From Mesorhizobium sp. ORS 3359 (lineage in GTDB: Bacteria > Pseudomonadota > Alphaproteobacteria > Rhizobiales > Rhizobiaceae), in assembly GCA_000824845.1 (NCBI GenBank), contig CCNC01000063.1:1-60492 (forward strand): DNA of 60,492 nt, read 5' to 3'. This document shows positions 16,640 through 25,268 of this stretch, one piece after another (position 1 is the first letter of the stretch; every line of letters starts with the position of its first letter). The notes below the pieces were generated by a model. The model did not search any database, was not told the origin of the DNA, and saw nothing but the letters and a program-made list of their open reading frames with translations. Position numbers and translations under genes: made by a program.

Positions 16640-17848
16640 CTATTCCATCGCCAGGATGAGGTTGCGCACCACGGGATAGATTTCGCGTTCCCAGCGCTTG
16701 CCGTTGAAGACGCCGTAATGGCCGACATTGGCCTGCAGGTGATGTCGCTTCAGATGTGGGCGCAGTGAGCGGCACAGATCATGCGCCGCCGATGTCTGGC
16801 CCAGCGCGCATATGTCGTCGCGTCCGCCCTCCACGGTGAGCAGCGCCGTGTTGCGGATCGCGCCAGGATCGACCTTGCTGCCGCGGAAGGTGAACGCGCC
16901 TGTGGCAAGCTCCGCCTTCTGGAACACCCGATCAATGGTCTCGAGATAGAATTCCTCGGTGAGGTCGAGCACCGCGAAATACTCGTCGTAGAAAGTCTTG
17001 ATCTTCTCGGCCTCGGCGGTCTCGCCGGCCGCCAGATGCTCATGGAGCTTGCGATGCGCCGTGACGTGGCGGTCGCTGTTCATGGCCATGAAGGCGGTGA
17101 GCTGCAGGAAGCCCGGATACACCCGCCGCCCGCCGCCCGGGTGGCGGAAGGGCACACGCGAGATCACGTAGCTCTGGAACCAGGCCAGCGACTTGCTGAC
17201 CGCGAATTCGTTGACCTCGGTCGGGCTTTCGCGCGGGTCGATAGGCCCCGCCATCAGCGTCATCGAGCGCGGCGTCGCCGGATGCTTGTCCTCGGACATG
17301 ATGGCGACGGCGGCGAGCGCCTGGACGCAGGGCTGGCAGACCGCCAAGATATGCGCGCCCGGGCCGATCGCCTCCAGGAAACGGATGAGGTAGTCGACAT
17401 AGTCGTCCACGCCGAACCTGCCGGCCGAAAGCGGCACGTCGCGGGCATTGGCCCAGTCGGTGACATAGACCTCGTGGTCGGCCAGGAGCGTTTCCACCGT
17501 GCCGCGCAGCAGCGTCGAGAAATGTCCCGACAGCGGCGCGACCACCATGACCTTCGGCTGGCGGGCGTCGATGTCCTTGGCAAAGCGCAGCAGTTTGCCG
17601 AAGGGCAGGGCGAGCGCCGTTTCAACGGCGATCGGCACGTCGCGGTTGCCGACCCTGACGGTCGCGATGCCGAAATCCGGGCGCGTATGGGTGAGTCTGA
17701 AACGGGCGATCATCTCCAGCCCGGCCGCGATGCGCCGTTTGGCGGCGTCGCCGAGCGCCATCCCGGCCGTCGCGGAACCCATCAGTTCGGCAAGCATGCG
17801 CGCCGGAGCTATGAGGTCGTCCTGGAGCTGGTAGGCCTGGTAAAGCAT
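16640..17848 (-). CDS. phaZ: intracellular polyhydroxyalkanoate depolymerase
   Basis: A 402-residue enzyme that mobilises stored polyhydroxybutyrate granules. It opens with 'MLYQAYQLQDDLIAPAR', the standard start of this family. The nucleophile region is 'ILAVCQPCVQALAAVAIM' near residue 168; in the related Cupriavidus enzyme the Cys of this motif is catalytic. The C-terminal His lies in 'LQANVGHYGVFNGKRW' near 378. Length and start are typical. It is a single gene, divergent from a GST gene, with 180 bases to the DHFR-like gene downstream that hold only that gene's operator. Identification is firm at family level. Confidence 0.93.
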   Translation of the reverse strand: MLYQAYQLQDDLIAPARMLAELMGSATAGMALGDAAKRRIAAGLEMIARFRLTHTRPDFGIATVRVGNRDVPIAVETALALPFGKLLRFAKDIDARQPKVMVVAPLSGHFSTLLRGTVETLLADHEVYVTDWANARDVPLSAGRFGVDDYVDYLIRFLEAIGPGAHILAVCQPCVQALAAVAIMSEDKHPATPRSMTLMAGPIDPRESPTEVNEFAVSKSLAWFQSYVISRVPFRHPGGGRRVYPGFLQLTAFMAMNSDRHVTAHRKLHEHLAAGETAEAEKIKTFYDEYFAVLDLTEEFYLETIDRVFQKAELATGAFTFRGSKVDPGAIRNTALLTVEGGRDDICALGQTSAAHDLCRSLRPHLKRHHLQANVGHYGVFNGKRWEREIYPVVRNLILAME

Positions 17849-17955
17849 TGCGCCTCGTTCCGCTGACAGCCCATGTGCAGCGCAAAAAAGCTAGTGCAAT
17901 TTATTTTGCATTGCGAGAGGATTGTTGCCGGCGAAAGGCTTGGAGGTTCCACGAC

Positions 17956-18654
17956 ATGGCCAAGGCGGGGAAGGCGAAGGCGGCGAAGCCGGAAGGCGCG
18001 ACGAAGGCGACGTTGACGATCTCTTCGAAGAACTACTCGTCCTGGTCCCTACGCGGCTGGCTGCTGTGCCGCATGGCCGGCTTGGAGTTCGAGGAGAAGC
18101 GCGTCGACATCGATGATCCGGAGCAGCGGCAGGAATTGCTGCTCCTGTCGCCATCGGTGTTGGTGCCGCGGCTGACGCATGACGGCGTCACCGTTTGGGA
18201 CACGCTGGCCATCGCCGAATATCTGGCGGAGACGATGCCGGGCGCCGGCCTGCTGCCAGCCGAGCGCGTGGCGCGCGCCCATTGCCGCGCGGTGTCGGGC
18301 GAAATGCATTCGGGCTTCCACAACCTGCGCTCGGCACTGCCGATGAACCTCAAGGCGAGGCACAAGAGCTTCAAGATCTTTTCCGGCGCGCGGCCCGATG
18401 TGGAGCGGATCAAGGCGATCTGGTCGGAATGCCTGGCGACCTATGGTGGACCGTGGCTGTTCGGGGCATGGCCCACCATGGCCGATGCCATGTATGCTCC
18501 GGTCTGCACCCGTTTCCGTACCTACGCGGTTGACCTTGAGGCCCCGCTCGCCGCCTTCTGCGAGACGGTTTTTGCCTGGCCGCTGATGCGGGAATGGACG
18601 CAAGGAGCGCTCGCCGAGCCCGAGGAGATCGTCGAGCTTGAGGTGGAATTCTGA
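17956..18654 (+). CDS. glutathione S-transferase family protein
   Basis: A 232-residue cytosolic protein with an N-terminal thioredoxin-like domain ('ISSKNYSSWSLRGWLLCRMA', about residues 22-42, then 'SPSVLVPRLTHDGVTVWDTL' with the cis-Pro, and the glutathione-contact Asp-Thr/Ala-Glu area) and a C-terminal helical domain. The NYSSWSLR opening is typical of a rhizobial GST subgroup. A Lys/Ala-rich extension of about 18 residues precedes the fold. GGAGG lies 10 bases before the ATG. The gene is convergent with hemB. The substrate is unknown. Confidence 0.88.
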   Translation: MAKAGKAKAAKPEGATKATLTISSKNYSSWSLRGWLLCRMAGLEFEEKRVDIDDPEQRQELLLLSPSVLVPRLTHDGVTVWDTLAIAEYLAETMPGAGLLPAERVARAHCRAVSGEMHSGFHNLRSALPMNLKARHKSFKIFSGARPDVERIKAIWSECLATYGGPWLFGAWPTMADAMYAPVCTRFRTYAVDLEAPLAAFCETVFAWPLMREWTQGALAEPEEIVELEVEF

Positions 18655-18692
18655 CGGCGGTCAGCCGTGCCGCTGCTTGCCGGTTTAGCGGC

Positions 18693-19724
<1,032 letters not shown>

Positions 19725-19810
19725 GGCCCAAACTCTCTTTTGCGCCGGCTTTTACCACGCGTCTTGGCCACTGACCAATGCGACACGATTGTGCCAGTCT
19801 AGGTCTGGTT

Positions 19811-19934
19811 TCTCGCCCCCGCTAAAAGCGGGGTAGAGGTGTCCGCGAAGCGGACGGAGAGGGGGCCTTGGCAGGGCGCTCCCCCCTCCGTCTCGGCTTC
19901 GCCGAGCCACCTCTCCCCACTGCGTGGGGCGAGG
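19811..19934. repeat. palindromic intergenic element, rhizobial family, copy B
   Basis: A 124-bp element between hemB and the DUF2066 gene (both minus strand). The left arm runs CTCGCCCCCGCTAAAAGCGG, then the hairpin GTCCGCGAAGCGGAC, then GGAGAGGGGG. The right arm mirrors it with CCCCCCTCCGTCTCGGC, TTCGCCGAG, then CCTCTCCCC and GGGGCGAGG. The order of stems matches copies A, C and D. It ends 5 bases before the DUF2066 stop codon. Confidence 0.85.
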
Positions 19935-19938
19935 AACC

Positions 19939-20760
19939 TCAAGGCTGCCCGTGCCCGGACAGGACCTGCGCCGCGCCCCTGATCGCGACCCGGAAGGCCT
20001 CGTCGAAGCTGACGCCGCGCGCCTGCCAGCGATAGGTCTTGCCGCGATCGGCCAGCCGCCAGTCGGCGATCCAGCCAAGCTCCTTGTCGCTCCACGCGAT
20101 CGAGCCGGCGAGCGCCCGGGCCGCTCCCGCTTTTTTCGCGAGCTTGTCGAGCCTCGCCATATCGCCTTCGGAAAGCGCCTTCTCATCAAGCCCGCCAAGC
20201 TGCCCGGCCTTTGGAAAGGTGACGCGCATCAGCAGCGGACCGGCGGCATTGGCGAAGGATCCGCGCATCGCGTTGCCGCGCTGCTCGTCTTGCGTCAGCA
20301 CGAAACGCCGCGCGCCCTGCTCGGCGGTCATGAAGACGGCGATCGGCGGCCGCTCGCCCAGCCAGGGCCTGCTGCCGAGCTGCGCGAGCAGCTTGTCCAC
20401 GACGGCAGGCTTGTAGAGGCAGGTCAGGTCGTGCGGCCGGTCATGCGTGCCTTGCTCGTCATGGATCGGAATGCCTTCGAGCCGGTCGCGGTAGCGGAAG
20501 GACTGGACGAAATCGGCCGCCTTCTCGCGCAGCGCCAGCATCTCAGTCTTCTGCGTCAGCCGCTGGTCCCCCGAGACCTTGACCAGCACCTTGTCGAGGC
20601 AATCCTTGAAGCCGAGCTGCCGGTTCACGTCTCCGGTGCCGGTGACGATCGTTTGCGCCTGGTAAAGCTCGGCGGGCGTCGCGGCGATGACGGGGCGACA
20701 GACGAAACAGATGGCGACCATGCCGATCACCATGGCCGCGAGGCGAGAAAATCCGGGCAT
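19939..20760 (-). CDS. DUF2066 domain-containing exported protein
   Basis: A 273-residue protein with a Sec signal peptide (hydrophobic core about residues 8-24, cleavage near 'CRPVIAATP'). The mature part opens 'YQAQTIVTGTGDVNRQLGF', followed by 'CLDKVLVKVSGDQRLT', the arrangement of DUF2066 proteins, which are periplasmic and of unknown function. Two cysteines, at 'FKDCLDKV' and 'DLTCLYKP', could pair. The stop is 5 bases from the end of a palindromic repeat, which may have altered the 3' end or serve as transcript end. It is divergent from an ICMT-like gene. Confidence 0.85.
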   Translation of the reverse strand: MPGFSRLAAMVIGMVAICFVCRPVIAATPAELYQAQTIVTGTGDVNRQLGFKDCLDKVLVKVSGDQRLTQKTEMLALREKAADFVQSFRYRDRLEGIPIHDEQGTHDRPHDLTCLYKPAVVDKLLAQLGSRPWLGERPPIAVFMTAEQGARRFVLTQDEQRGNAMRGSFANAAGPLLMRVTFPKAGQLGGLDEKALSEGDMARLDKLAKKAGAARALAGSIAWSDKELGWIADWRLADRGKTYRWQARGVSFDEAFRVAIRGAAQVLSGHGQP

Positions 20761-20851
20761 GGCTTGCCGTCCGGTTCACGATGCCCATTTTCTAGCACCG
20801 GGTGCTTGCGGTGGCCAAGGCGGATTGCCGGCTAACCGAAGGAGCAAGGGC

Positions 20852-21400
20852 ATGGCTTTCATCTGGTTCATCTATGCCGCCTGGCTGATGCTGATCATCT
20901 TCCTGACCGTTCAGGCGATCGGCGTGAAGCGGGACACCGAACCGCATCTGCTGCAGAGCTTCGGCTTGATGTTCGCCATCATCGCCGCCTTCCTGCTGCC
21001 GCGGCTGCCGATTTTCGACTTCGTCAACTTCGCACCCGTCGGCACGGTCCTGGGCGGCATCGGCGCAGCGATCACCGTCGCGGGCATGGCGCTGCTGGTC
21101 TGGGCGCGGCAGGCTCTCGGCCGCAACTGGAGTCAAACCGTTTCGGCCAAGCAGGAGCATGAGCTGGTAAGGTCCGGTCCATACAGTCGCCTGCGTCATC
21201 CCATGTACACGGGCGGACTGCTCGCCTGTATCGGCTCGACTATCGTGGTCGGCGGCCCATTCGTCTTTCTGTTGATCCTGCTCGGGGCGATTTTCATCTG
21301 GAGGGTCGGAGCCGAGGATCAGCTTCTGGCGCGGCAATTCCCCGACGAGTTCCCCGAATATGCGCGCCGCACGAACGCGCTTATCCCGTTCGTCTGGTAA
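20852..21400 (+). CDS. isoprenylcysteine carboxyl methyltransferase-family membrane protein
   Basis: A 182-residue polytopic protein with five hydrophobic segments and the ICMT signature 'RSGPYSRLRHPMYTGGLLAC' near residue 107, followed by 'AEDQLLARQFPDEFPEYARR' with the E-x-x-L SAM-contact region. It is a second member of the superfamily in this window (the first at 3809-4486), but the two are not close copies. AAGGAG precedes the ATG at about 8 bases; the frame is open upstream but has no good start. The acceptor molecule is unknown. It lies upstream of the valine-pathway gene on the same strand. Confidence 0.85.
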   Translation: MAFIWFIYAAWLMLIIFLTVQAIGVKRDTEPHLLQSFGLMFAIIAAFLLPRLPIFDFVNFAPVGTVLGGIGAAITVAGMALLVWARQALGRNWSQTVSAKQEHELVRSGPYSRLRHPMYTGGLLACIGSTIVVGGPFVFLLILLGAIFIWRVGAEDQLLARQFPDEFPEYARRTNALIPFVW

Positions 21401-21477
21401 TCTGCCCGCCGCCAGAGGCGCAGCCTGTCCCCGGTACTCGACAATTGACGTTGGCCCGGTCGCCGCTTAGCACTTCA

Positions 21478-21499
21478 CCTCCCGCAGGCGCGGGGGAGG
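21478..21499. repeat. hairpin overlapping the RBS of the hydrolase gene
   Basis: CCTCCCGC-AGGC-GCGGGGGAGG can fold into a stem whose 3' arm GGGGGAGG is the only Shine-Dalgarno sequence for the ATG at 21511. It looks like a fragment of one arm of the palindromic repeat family. Confidence 0.4.
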
Positions 21500-21510
21500 A
21501 TTCTCTGACG

Positions 21511-22554
21511 ATGGATTTTGGCGGCGGCGATGAGATCCGCTTCGAGCGGCTGGGCAGGGCGGGCGTGGTCACATTGACCCGGCCGAAGGCGCTCAACGCC
21601 GTCACGCACAACATGGTCAAGGCGCTCGGCAAGGCGCTGGACGCCTGGGAACAGGATCCGGGCGTCGTCGTCGTCGTGGTCAAGGCCGAGGGCAGGGCGT
21701 TTTCCGCCGGCGGCGATATCCTGCACATCTATGAGGCCGGCCGCGCCGGCAGGCCGCCGGTCGACTTCTTCGCCGATGAGTATCGTCTGAACGCCCGCAT
21801 TGCACGCTTCAAGAAACCCTATGTCGCGCTGATCGACGGCATCGTCATGGGCGGCGGCGTCGGCATCTCCTTTCATGGCTCGCATCGCGTGCTGACCGAG
21901 AACGCTCAGTTCGCCATGCCCGAGGTCGGCATCGGTTTCTTCCCCGATGTCGGCGGCAGCCATTTGCTGCCGGATCTCGGCGGCTCGTTCGGCATGTATC
22001 TCGGGCTGACCGGAAACCGTATCCGATACGGTGACGCGCTGTGGTCCGGGCTCGCCACCCACACCATCAAGGCCGAGGAGCAGGCGGGTCTGCTCGACGA
22101 ACTGGCGACGAGCGGCGACGCCAATGCCGAGCTGCGCGATTTCTTCGTGCCCGCCAAACGCGAGACCGAGCGGCAGGATCTGGAAGCGATCGCGCGCCAT
22201 TTTTCGCAGAGCTCGCTCGCCGGCATCATCGACAGTCTGGAACGGGCAGGGGCTGACGACGCCTTTGCCGCAAAGACCCTGGCGACGCTGAAGAGCCGCT
22301 CGCCGACCAGCCTCAACGTTGCGTGGCGCCAGATCAGCGCGGGATCGACGCTGTCGATGGACGAATGCATGAAGATGGAATTCCGCATCCTCAACCGCAT
22401 GCTGGCCGGCCACGATTTCTACGAAGGCATCCGCGCCGCCATCATCGACAAGGGGTCGACGCCTCAGTGGCGGCCGGCGAGCCTGGACGAGATCAGTGCC
22501 GCCGATATCGACGCCTATTTCGCGCCGCTCGGAGAAAAGGAACTCGCCCTGTGA
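21511..22554 (+). CDS. 3-hydroxyisobutyryl-CoA hydrolase (enoyl-CoA hydratase/isomerase family)
   Basis: A 347-residue crotonase-superfamily enzyme. The CoA-binding and oxyanion loops are 'GRAFSAGGDILHIYEAGR' near residue 63 and 'DGIVMGGGVGISFHGSHRV' near 110, and the acidic residue follows in 'MPEVGIGFFPDVGGSHLL' near 137. The C-terminal extension beyond residue 260 ('DFYEGIRAAIIDKGSTPQW') is typical of the hydrolase rather than a 260-residue hydratase. It acts in valine degradation, releasing 3-hydroxyisobutyrate and avoiding methacrylyl-CoA build-up. The RBS is part of a hairpin (21478-21499). The stop overlaps the next start by four bases (GTGA). Confidence 0.9.
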   Translation: MDFGGGDEIRFERLGRAGVVTLTRPKALNAVTHNMVKALGKALDAWEQDPGVVVVVVKAEGRAFSAGGDILHIYEAGRAGRPPVDFFADEYRLNARIARFKKPYVALIDGIVMGGGVGISFHGSHRVLTENAQFAMPEVGIGFFPDVGGSHLLPDLGGSFGMYLGLTGNRIRYGDALWSGLATHTIKAEEQAGLLDELATSGDANAELRDFFVPAKRETERQDLEAIARHFSQSSLAGIIDSLERAGADDAFAAKTLATLKSRSPTSLNVAWRQISAGSTLSMDECMKMEFRILNRMLAGHDFYEGIRAAIIDKGSTPQWRPASLDEISAADIDAYFAPLGEKELAL

Positions 22555-22973
22555 GCGAGGTCACCTCCAGGCGCGTGGTGCTGCAGCCCTCGACCACCGA
22601 GGTCATCTTCGCCTGGTTCCAGCGTGTGATCGCCGGCTACTGCCTTTTGTTCGGCATCCTCTACTGGATCCGCCTGATCGGCATCTATCCGGGCGAATTG
22701 TGGCGCTTCGACCTGATGCCGGTGCATTGGCAGGTGGCGGCGGCAACGCTTGCCGTCTTTTTCCCCTTCGCCGCGGCGGGGCTTTGGATGCTGGCATCCT
22801 GGGGGCCGGTGATCTGGTTCATCTGCGCGGTGACCGAGACGGTGATGTATGCCGGCTTCCCGAACCTCTTCGGTCATCGGCTGCTGATCGTGATCTCGCA
22901 CGCCTGCGTGGCCTTGCTCTACATCGTCTTCCGGGTCACTATCTGGCTGCAGAAGCGCCAGTTCCGCCAATAG
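22551..22973 (+). CDS. DUF6163-like membrane protein
   Basis: A 140-residue protein starting at GTG, overlapping the preceding stop by four bases, so it is translationally coupled to the hydrolase gene. Four hydrophobic helices are visible (about 25-45, 58-80, 85-105 and 110-130). 'FAWFQRVIAGYCLLFGILYW' near residue 20 is characteristic of a Hyphomicrobiales family I know as DUF6163; the exact name is from memory. It is followed by 'LWRFDLMPVHWQVAAATLAV'. No function is established for the family. The overlap with a valine-catabolism gene is conserved-looking but may be only an operon convenience. Confidence 0.75.
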   Translation: MSEVTSRRVVLQPSTTEVIFAWFQRVIAGYCLLFGILYWIRLIGIYPGELWRFDLMPVHWQVAAATLAVFFPFAAAGLWMLASWGPVIWFICAVTETVMYAGFPNLFGHRLLIVISHACVALLYIVFRVTIWLQKRQFRQ

Positions 22974-23092
22974 GGCCGAGGGCTGGTTCTCCGGGCCGAT
23001 TTCGCGCCCATTTTCTCCCGAAACCCGTTGGCTAAATCTTTAGGTTAATTGTTCTTGCTCGGGTGACCGATCGTTAAGCGTCTTCCGAAACC

Positions 23093-23149
23093 TCTTACCG
23101 GTAAGCTCTTGTTAGCCCTGGCGTTTAAGTCGAATTTTATGAGTATTCG
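23093..23149. promoter_or_regulatory. palindromes upstream of ldtR (possible autoregulatory sites)
   Basis: CTTACCGGTAAG (23093-23104) is a perfect 12-bp palindrome. TCGAAT (23129-23134) and ATTCGA (23144-23149) form a perfect inverted repeat with a 9-base spacer, 64 bases before the ldtR ATG. MarR-type dimers bind sites of this form. The surrounding 240 bases are AT-richer than neighbouring genes, as expected for a promoter region. Confidence 0.4.
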
Positions 23150-23212
23150 ATAGTGTCGCGGTCAAGGTGAAAAACAAAAAATCACCAAGGCGACAAACGA
23201 GAGGCAAAGACA

Positions 23213-23728
23213 ATGATCAATTCGCGTCCGGCGGCGAAGACCGCAAACGTATCCGACGATCGCCGCGAGGCTATCCGCTCGCTGTACATGGAATCGCTGC
23301 AGCTGGTGGAGCGTCTGCACCGCCGTCTGCTTGACGTGATCAAGGACGAGTTCGACCGCAACGGCCGTTCCGACATCAACGCCATCCAGGCGCTGCTGCT
23401 CTTCAACATCGGCAATTCGGAGCTGACCGCCGGCGAGCTGCGTTCGCGTGGCTACTATCTCGGCTCGAACGTCTCCTACAATCTGAAGAAGCTGGTCGAC
23501 CTCGGCTTCATCAACCACCAGCGCTCGCGCATCGACCGCCGCTCGGTCCGCGTCTCGCTGACGCCGAAGGGCAACGAGGTGGCCGACGTCGTCGCCGGCC
23601 TCTACGAGCGCCATGTCGGTTCGATCGAAGCGGTGGGCGGCATCAACACCGACGAGTTCAAGCAGATGAACCGCGCCCTGCAGCGGCTCGACCGCTTCTG
23701 GAACGATACGATCGCGTATCGGATGTAA
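23213..23728 (+). CDS. ldtR: MarR-family transcriptional regulator LdtR
   Basis: A 171-residue winged-helix regulator. The fold spans about residues 20-150, with the recognition region 'ELTAGELRSRGYYLGSNVSY' near 75 and the wing 'QRSRIDRRSVRVSLTPKGNE' near 102. Sequence and length match LdtR of rhizobia and Liberibacter, which controls an L,D-transpeptidase gene and osmotic-stress tolerance. In those genomes the target lies next to ldtR; here the transpeptidase gene is at 25269, with about 1.5 kb of accessory DNA between. RBS GAGAGG precedes the ATG. Palindromes upstream suggest autoregulation. Confidence 0.9.
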   Translation: MINSRPAAKTANVSDDRREAIRSLYMESLQLVERLHRRLLDVIKDEFDRNGRSDINAIQALLLFNIGNSELTAGELRSRGYYLGSNVSYNLKKLVDLGFINHQRSRIDRRSVRVSLTPKGNEVADVVAGLYERHVGSIEAVGGINTDEFKQMNRALQRLDRFWNDTIAYRM

Positions 23729-23986
23729 CAGCGAAGCGGCTGTTTTCGCTTGGTATTGGGCACGCAGGAAAACAGAGCGGTAAGATGCCTACCGTCACCC
23801 TAGTTGCGTGCCCACTGCGTGCCTATCTTCATCGGCCATTCTATACGGGCGGAGCAATGGCGGCAGGAGTAGCCGTAATCTCCGATCTATTTCCGCCTGG
23901 CGAAGAGCCGGCCTGAGGCCCTCGTTGATGTGGACGACGTTCTGGCCCCGGAACATGATGACCGCGGGCGTCACATCGCAGATTGC
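23729..23986. other. non-coding start of the ldtR-ldtP accessory stretch
   Basis: No supported gene. Base composition is less GC-rich than the flanks. A short minus-strand frame (about 23800-23975) can be read from a GTG as 59 residues including 'VIMFRGQNVVHINEGLRP', but it lacks a clear RBS and I do not call it. It could be the remnant of a gene. Confidence 0.4.
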
Positions 23987-24412
23987 TCATTTGTTCTGTT
24001 TGCGAAGGCGCTCGACCTCACCCTCAGCCACGGAAAATAGGCTGTCGAGGTCGTCCATCGCGGGCGCGAGCCCATCCTCCGAAAACTCCCGGCGTAGAGC
24101 CCGGACCTGGGTTTTTGCGCGAGAAAGAGCTGCGTCCCGACGGTCTTCGCCGGGCGGATGCTCACCATTCACTTCTTCTACCATCCAGCCCGAGGCAAGT
24201 GTGAGGGATGCCCTGAAAACGTAACGCCCTGACCCATCCCGTACCTTCACCTGGAACGTTCGCCTCGGGCCATTGGGCAATTCCTCGCGAGCGATGTCCG
24301 GCAACACATCGACTGCCTGCTTGCTCACGTCTTCCAGCGACGAGCACTCGATGCCCGTGTCATCGCGCGTGAACTCATACCCATCGTGAATATCGAAATA
24401 GAACAACGGCAT
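23987..24412 (-). CDS. DUF6894 family protein with C-terminal helical extension
   Basis: A 141-residue cytosolic protein. The first 70 residues ('MPLFYFDIHDGYEFTRDDTG' then 'DVSKQAVDVLPDIAREELPN' and 'TFQVKVRDGSGRYVFRASLT') have the pattern of DUF6894, short rhizobial proteins opening M-P-x-Y-x-F-x-x-x-D-G with an acidic DxxG turn. The C-terminal 55 residues are charged and helical ('LSRAKTQVRALRREFSED', 'DDLDSLFSVAEGEVERLRKQ') and could form a coiled coil. The family is abundant in rhizobial accessory DNA and has no known function. It sits with one other small ORF between ldtR and the transpeptidase gene. Confidence 0.75.
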   Translation of the reverse strand: MPLFYFDIHDGYEFTRDDTGIECSSLEDVSKQAVDVLPDIAREELPNGPRRTFQVKVRDGSGRYVFRASLTLASGWMVEEVNGEHPPGEDRRDAALSRAKTQVRALRREFSEDGLAPAMDDLDSLFSVAEGEVERLRKQNK

Positions 24413-24614
24413 AGGTTGACCCTCTGAGACATGCTTCAGACACTCAGAGCAACCTTCCGCCCAAAAAAATGTTCCTGGACGGTTTCTAAGGCCCGGTACG
24501 TCAAATGTAATAGGCAGCCATCACCCAAACGCGTAAGGTCCAATCGTGGTCCGGTCTGTTATGGCGCACGGGCGATGGGAGGAATGCACTCTCGCCCCAG
24601 CCGGGAGTAGAGAG

Positions 24615-24836
24615 ATGCAACGGCACCTGCCGCCTAATGCCTTCTATCCAGAAGACCTCGACGTGCTGAAGCGCGTGTTTGACGTGGTGTGCGCCGAGCG
24701 CGGATGCCAGCCGGGTTCCCCAGACGCCGAGGCGACCGCCTTGCTCCTGGTCAATATGTTCGAGGGCGGCCGGAGAACGGAAGAGGAGCTGCTTGAGGCG
24801 GTTCAGACCAGGCAGGCTTATCGCAAGGCAAGCTAG
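24615..24836 (+). CDS. small conserved hypothetical protein
   Basis: A 73-residue predicted cytosolic protein starting MQRHLPPNAFYPEDLDVLKR, with the later segment 'DAEATALLLVNMFEGGRRTE'. The FYPEDLDVLxRVFD pattern recurs, from memory, in small rhizobial hypothetical proteins; no function is known. GAGTAGAGAG provides a modest RBS before the ATG; an upstream in-frame ATG (24546) would add 23 residues of less convincing sequence. The protein is helical and mildly acidic. It lies divergent from the DUF6894 gene inside the accessory stretch between ldtR and ldtP. Confidence 0.6.
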   Translation: MQRHLPPNAFYPEDLDVLKRVFDVVCAERGCQPGSPDAEATALLLVNMFEGGRRTEEELLEAVQTRQAYRKAS

Positions 24837-25268
24837 AGCCTGCGAAGATTGAACCTGCGAAGATTCGCCAGCATGTCCAAGTGCGAGCTTGTCGCGTTCC
24901 CTGGTCAGCTTGGCCTTCTTGAGCAGCTTGGCCAACTCCGCCTCCAGGAATTTTCAATCGCATCTCTAGGTCGCGCCGTCTTTCTCGACGTATGCCCCGA
25001 TGCAAAAAAGCATCGCCCCCATTTCTTTCACCTTCCCGCCATATGCAAATCGCGGGCCAAGGCCACGTTGCCGCCATAATCGCGGTGGATGCGGATTACG
25101 GGTGATGCTGCGGGCCTATGCCCTGCGCTCCTTGGAACCTGCGTGGCGGCAGCGCGTTTCTGGCGGCCGATTGATGCGGGTCATGGTTGGCGAATTGTTA
25201 AGTTTGCCACCCCTAGAGTGCGGACAAAGCCGCCCGGCAAGCGATTGAGCGAGAGCGATCAACACAGA
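24837..25268. other. 432-bp gap upstream of the L,D-transpeptidase gene
   Basis: No convincing gene. A 15-base tandem repeat unit containing CCTGCGAAGATT occurs twice (24839-24850 and 24854-24865). Minus-strand frames include a Lys/Arg/Leu-rich helix-like run ('LLKKAKLTRERDKLALGHA') that may be the remnant of a gene. The promoter of the transpeptidase gene must lie in its last part; TTGGCGAATTGTTAAGTTTG near 25188 is the only AT-rich stretch there. Confidence 0.4.

Noticed and set aside
24501..24935. 144-codon minus-strand frame over the small hypothetical gene
   Set aside because: Composition and lack of RBS suggest a shadow; part of it (LLKKAKLTRERDKL) may be a gene remnant but cannot be called.
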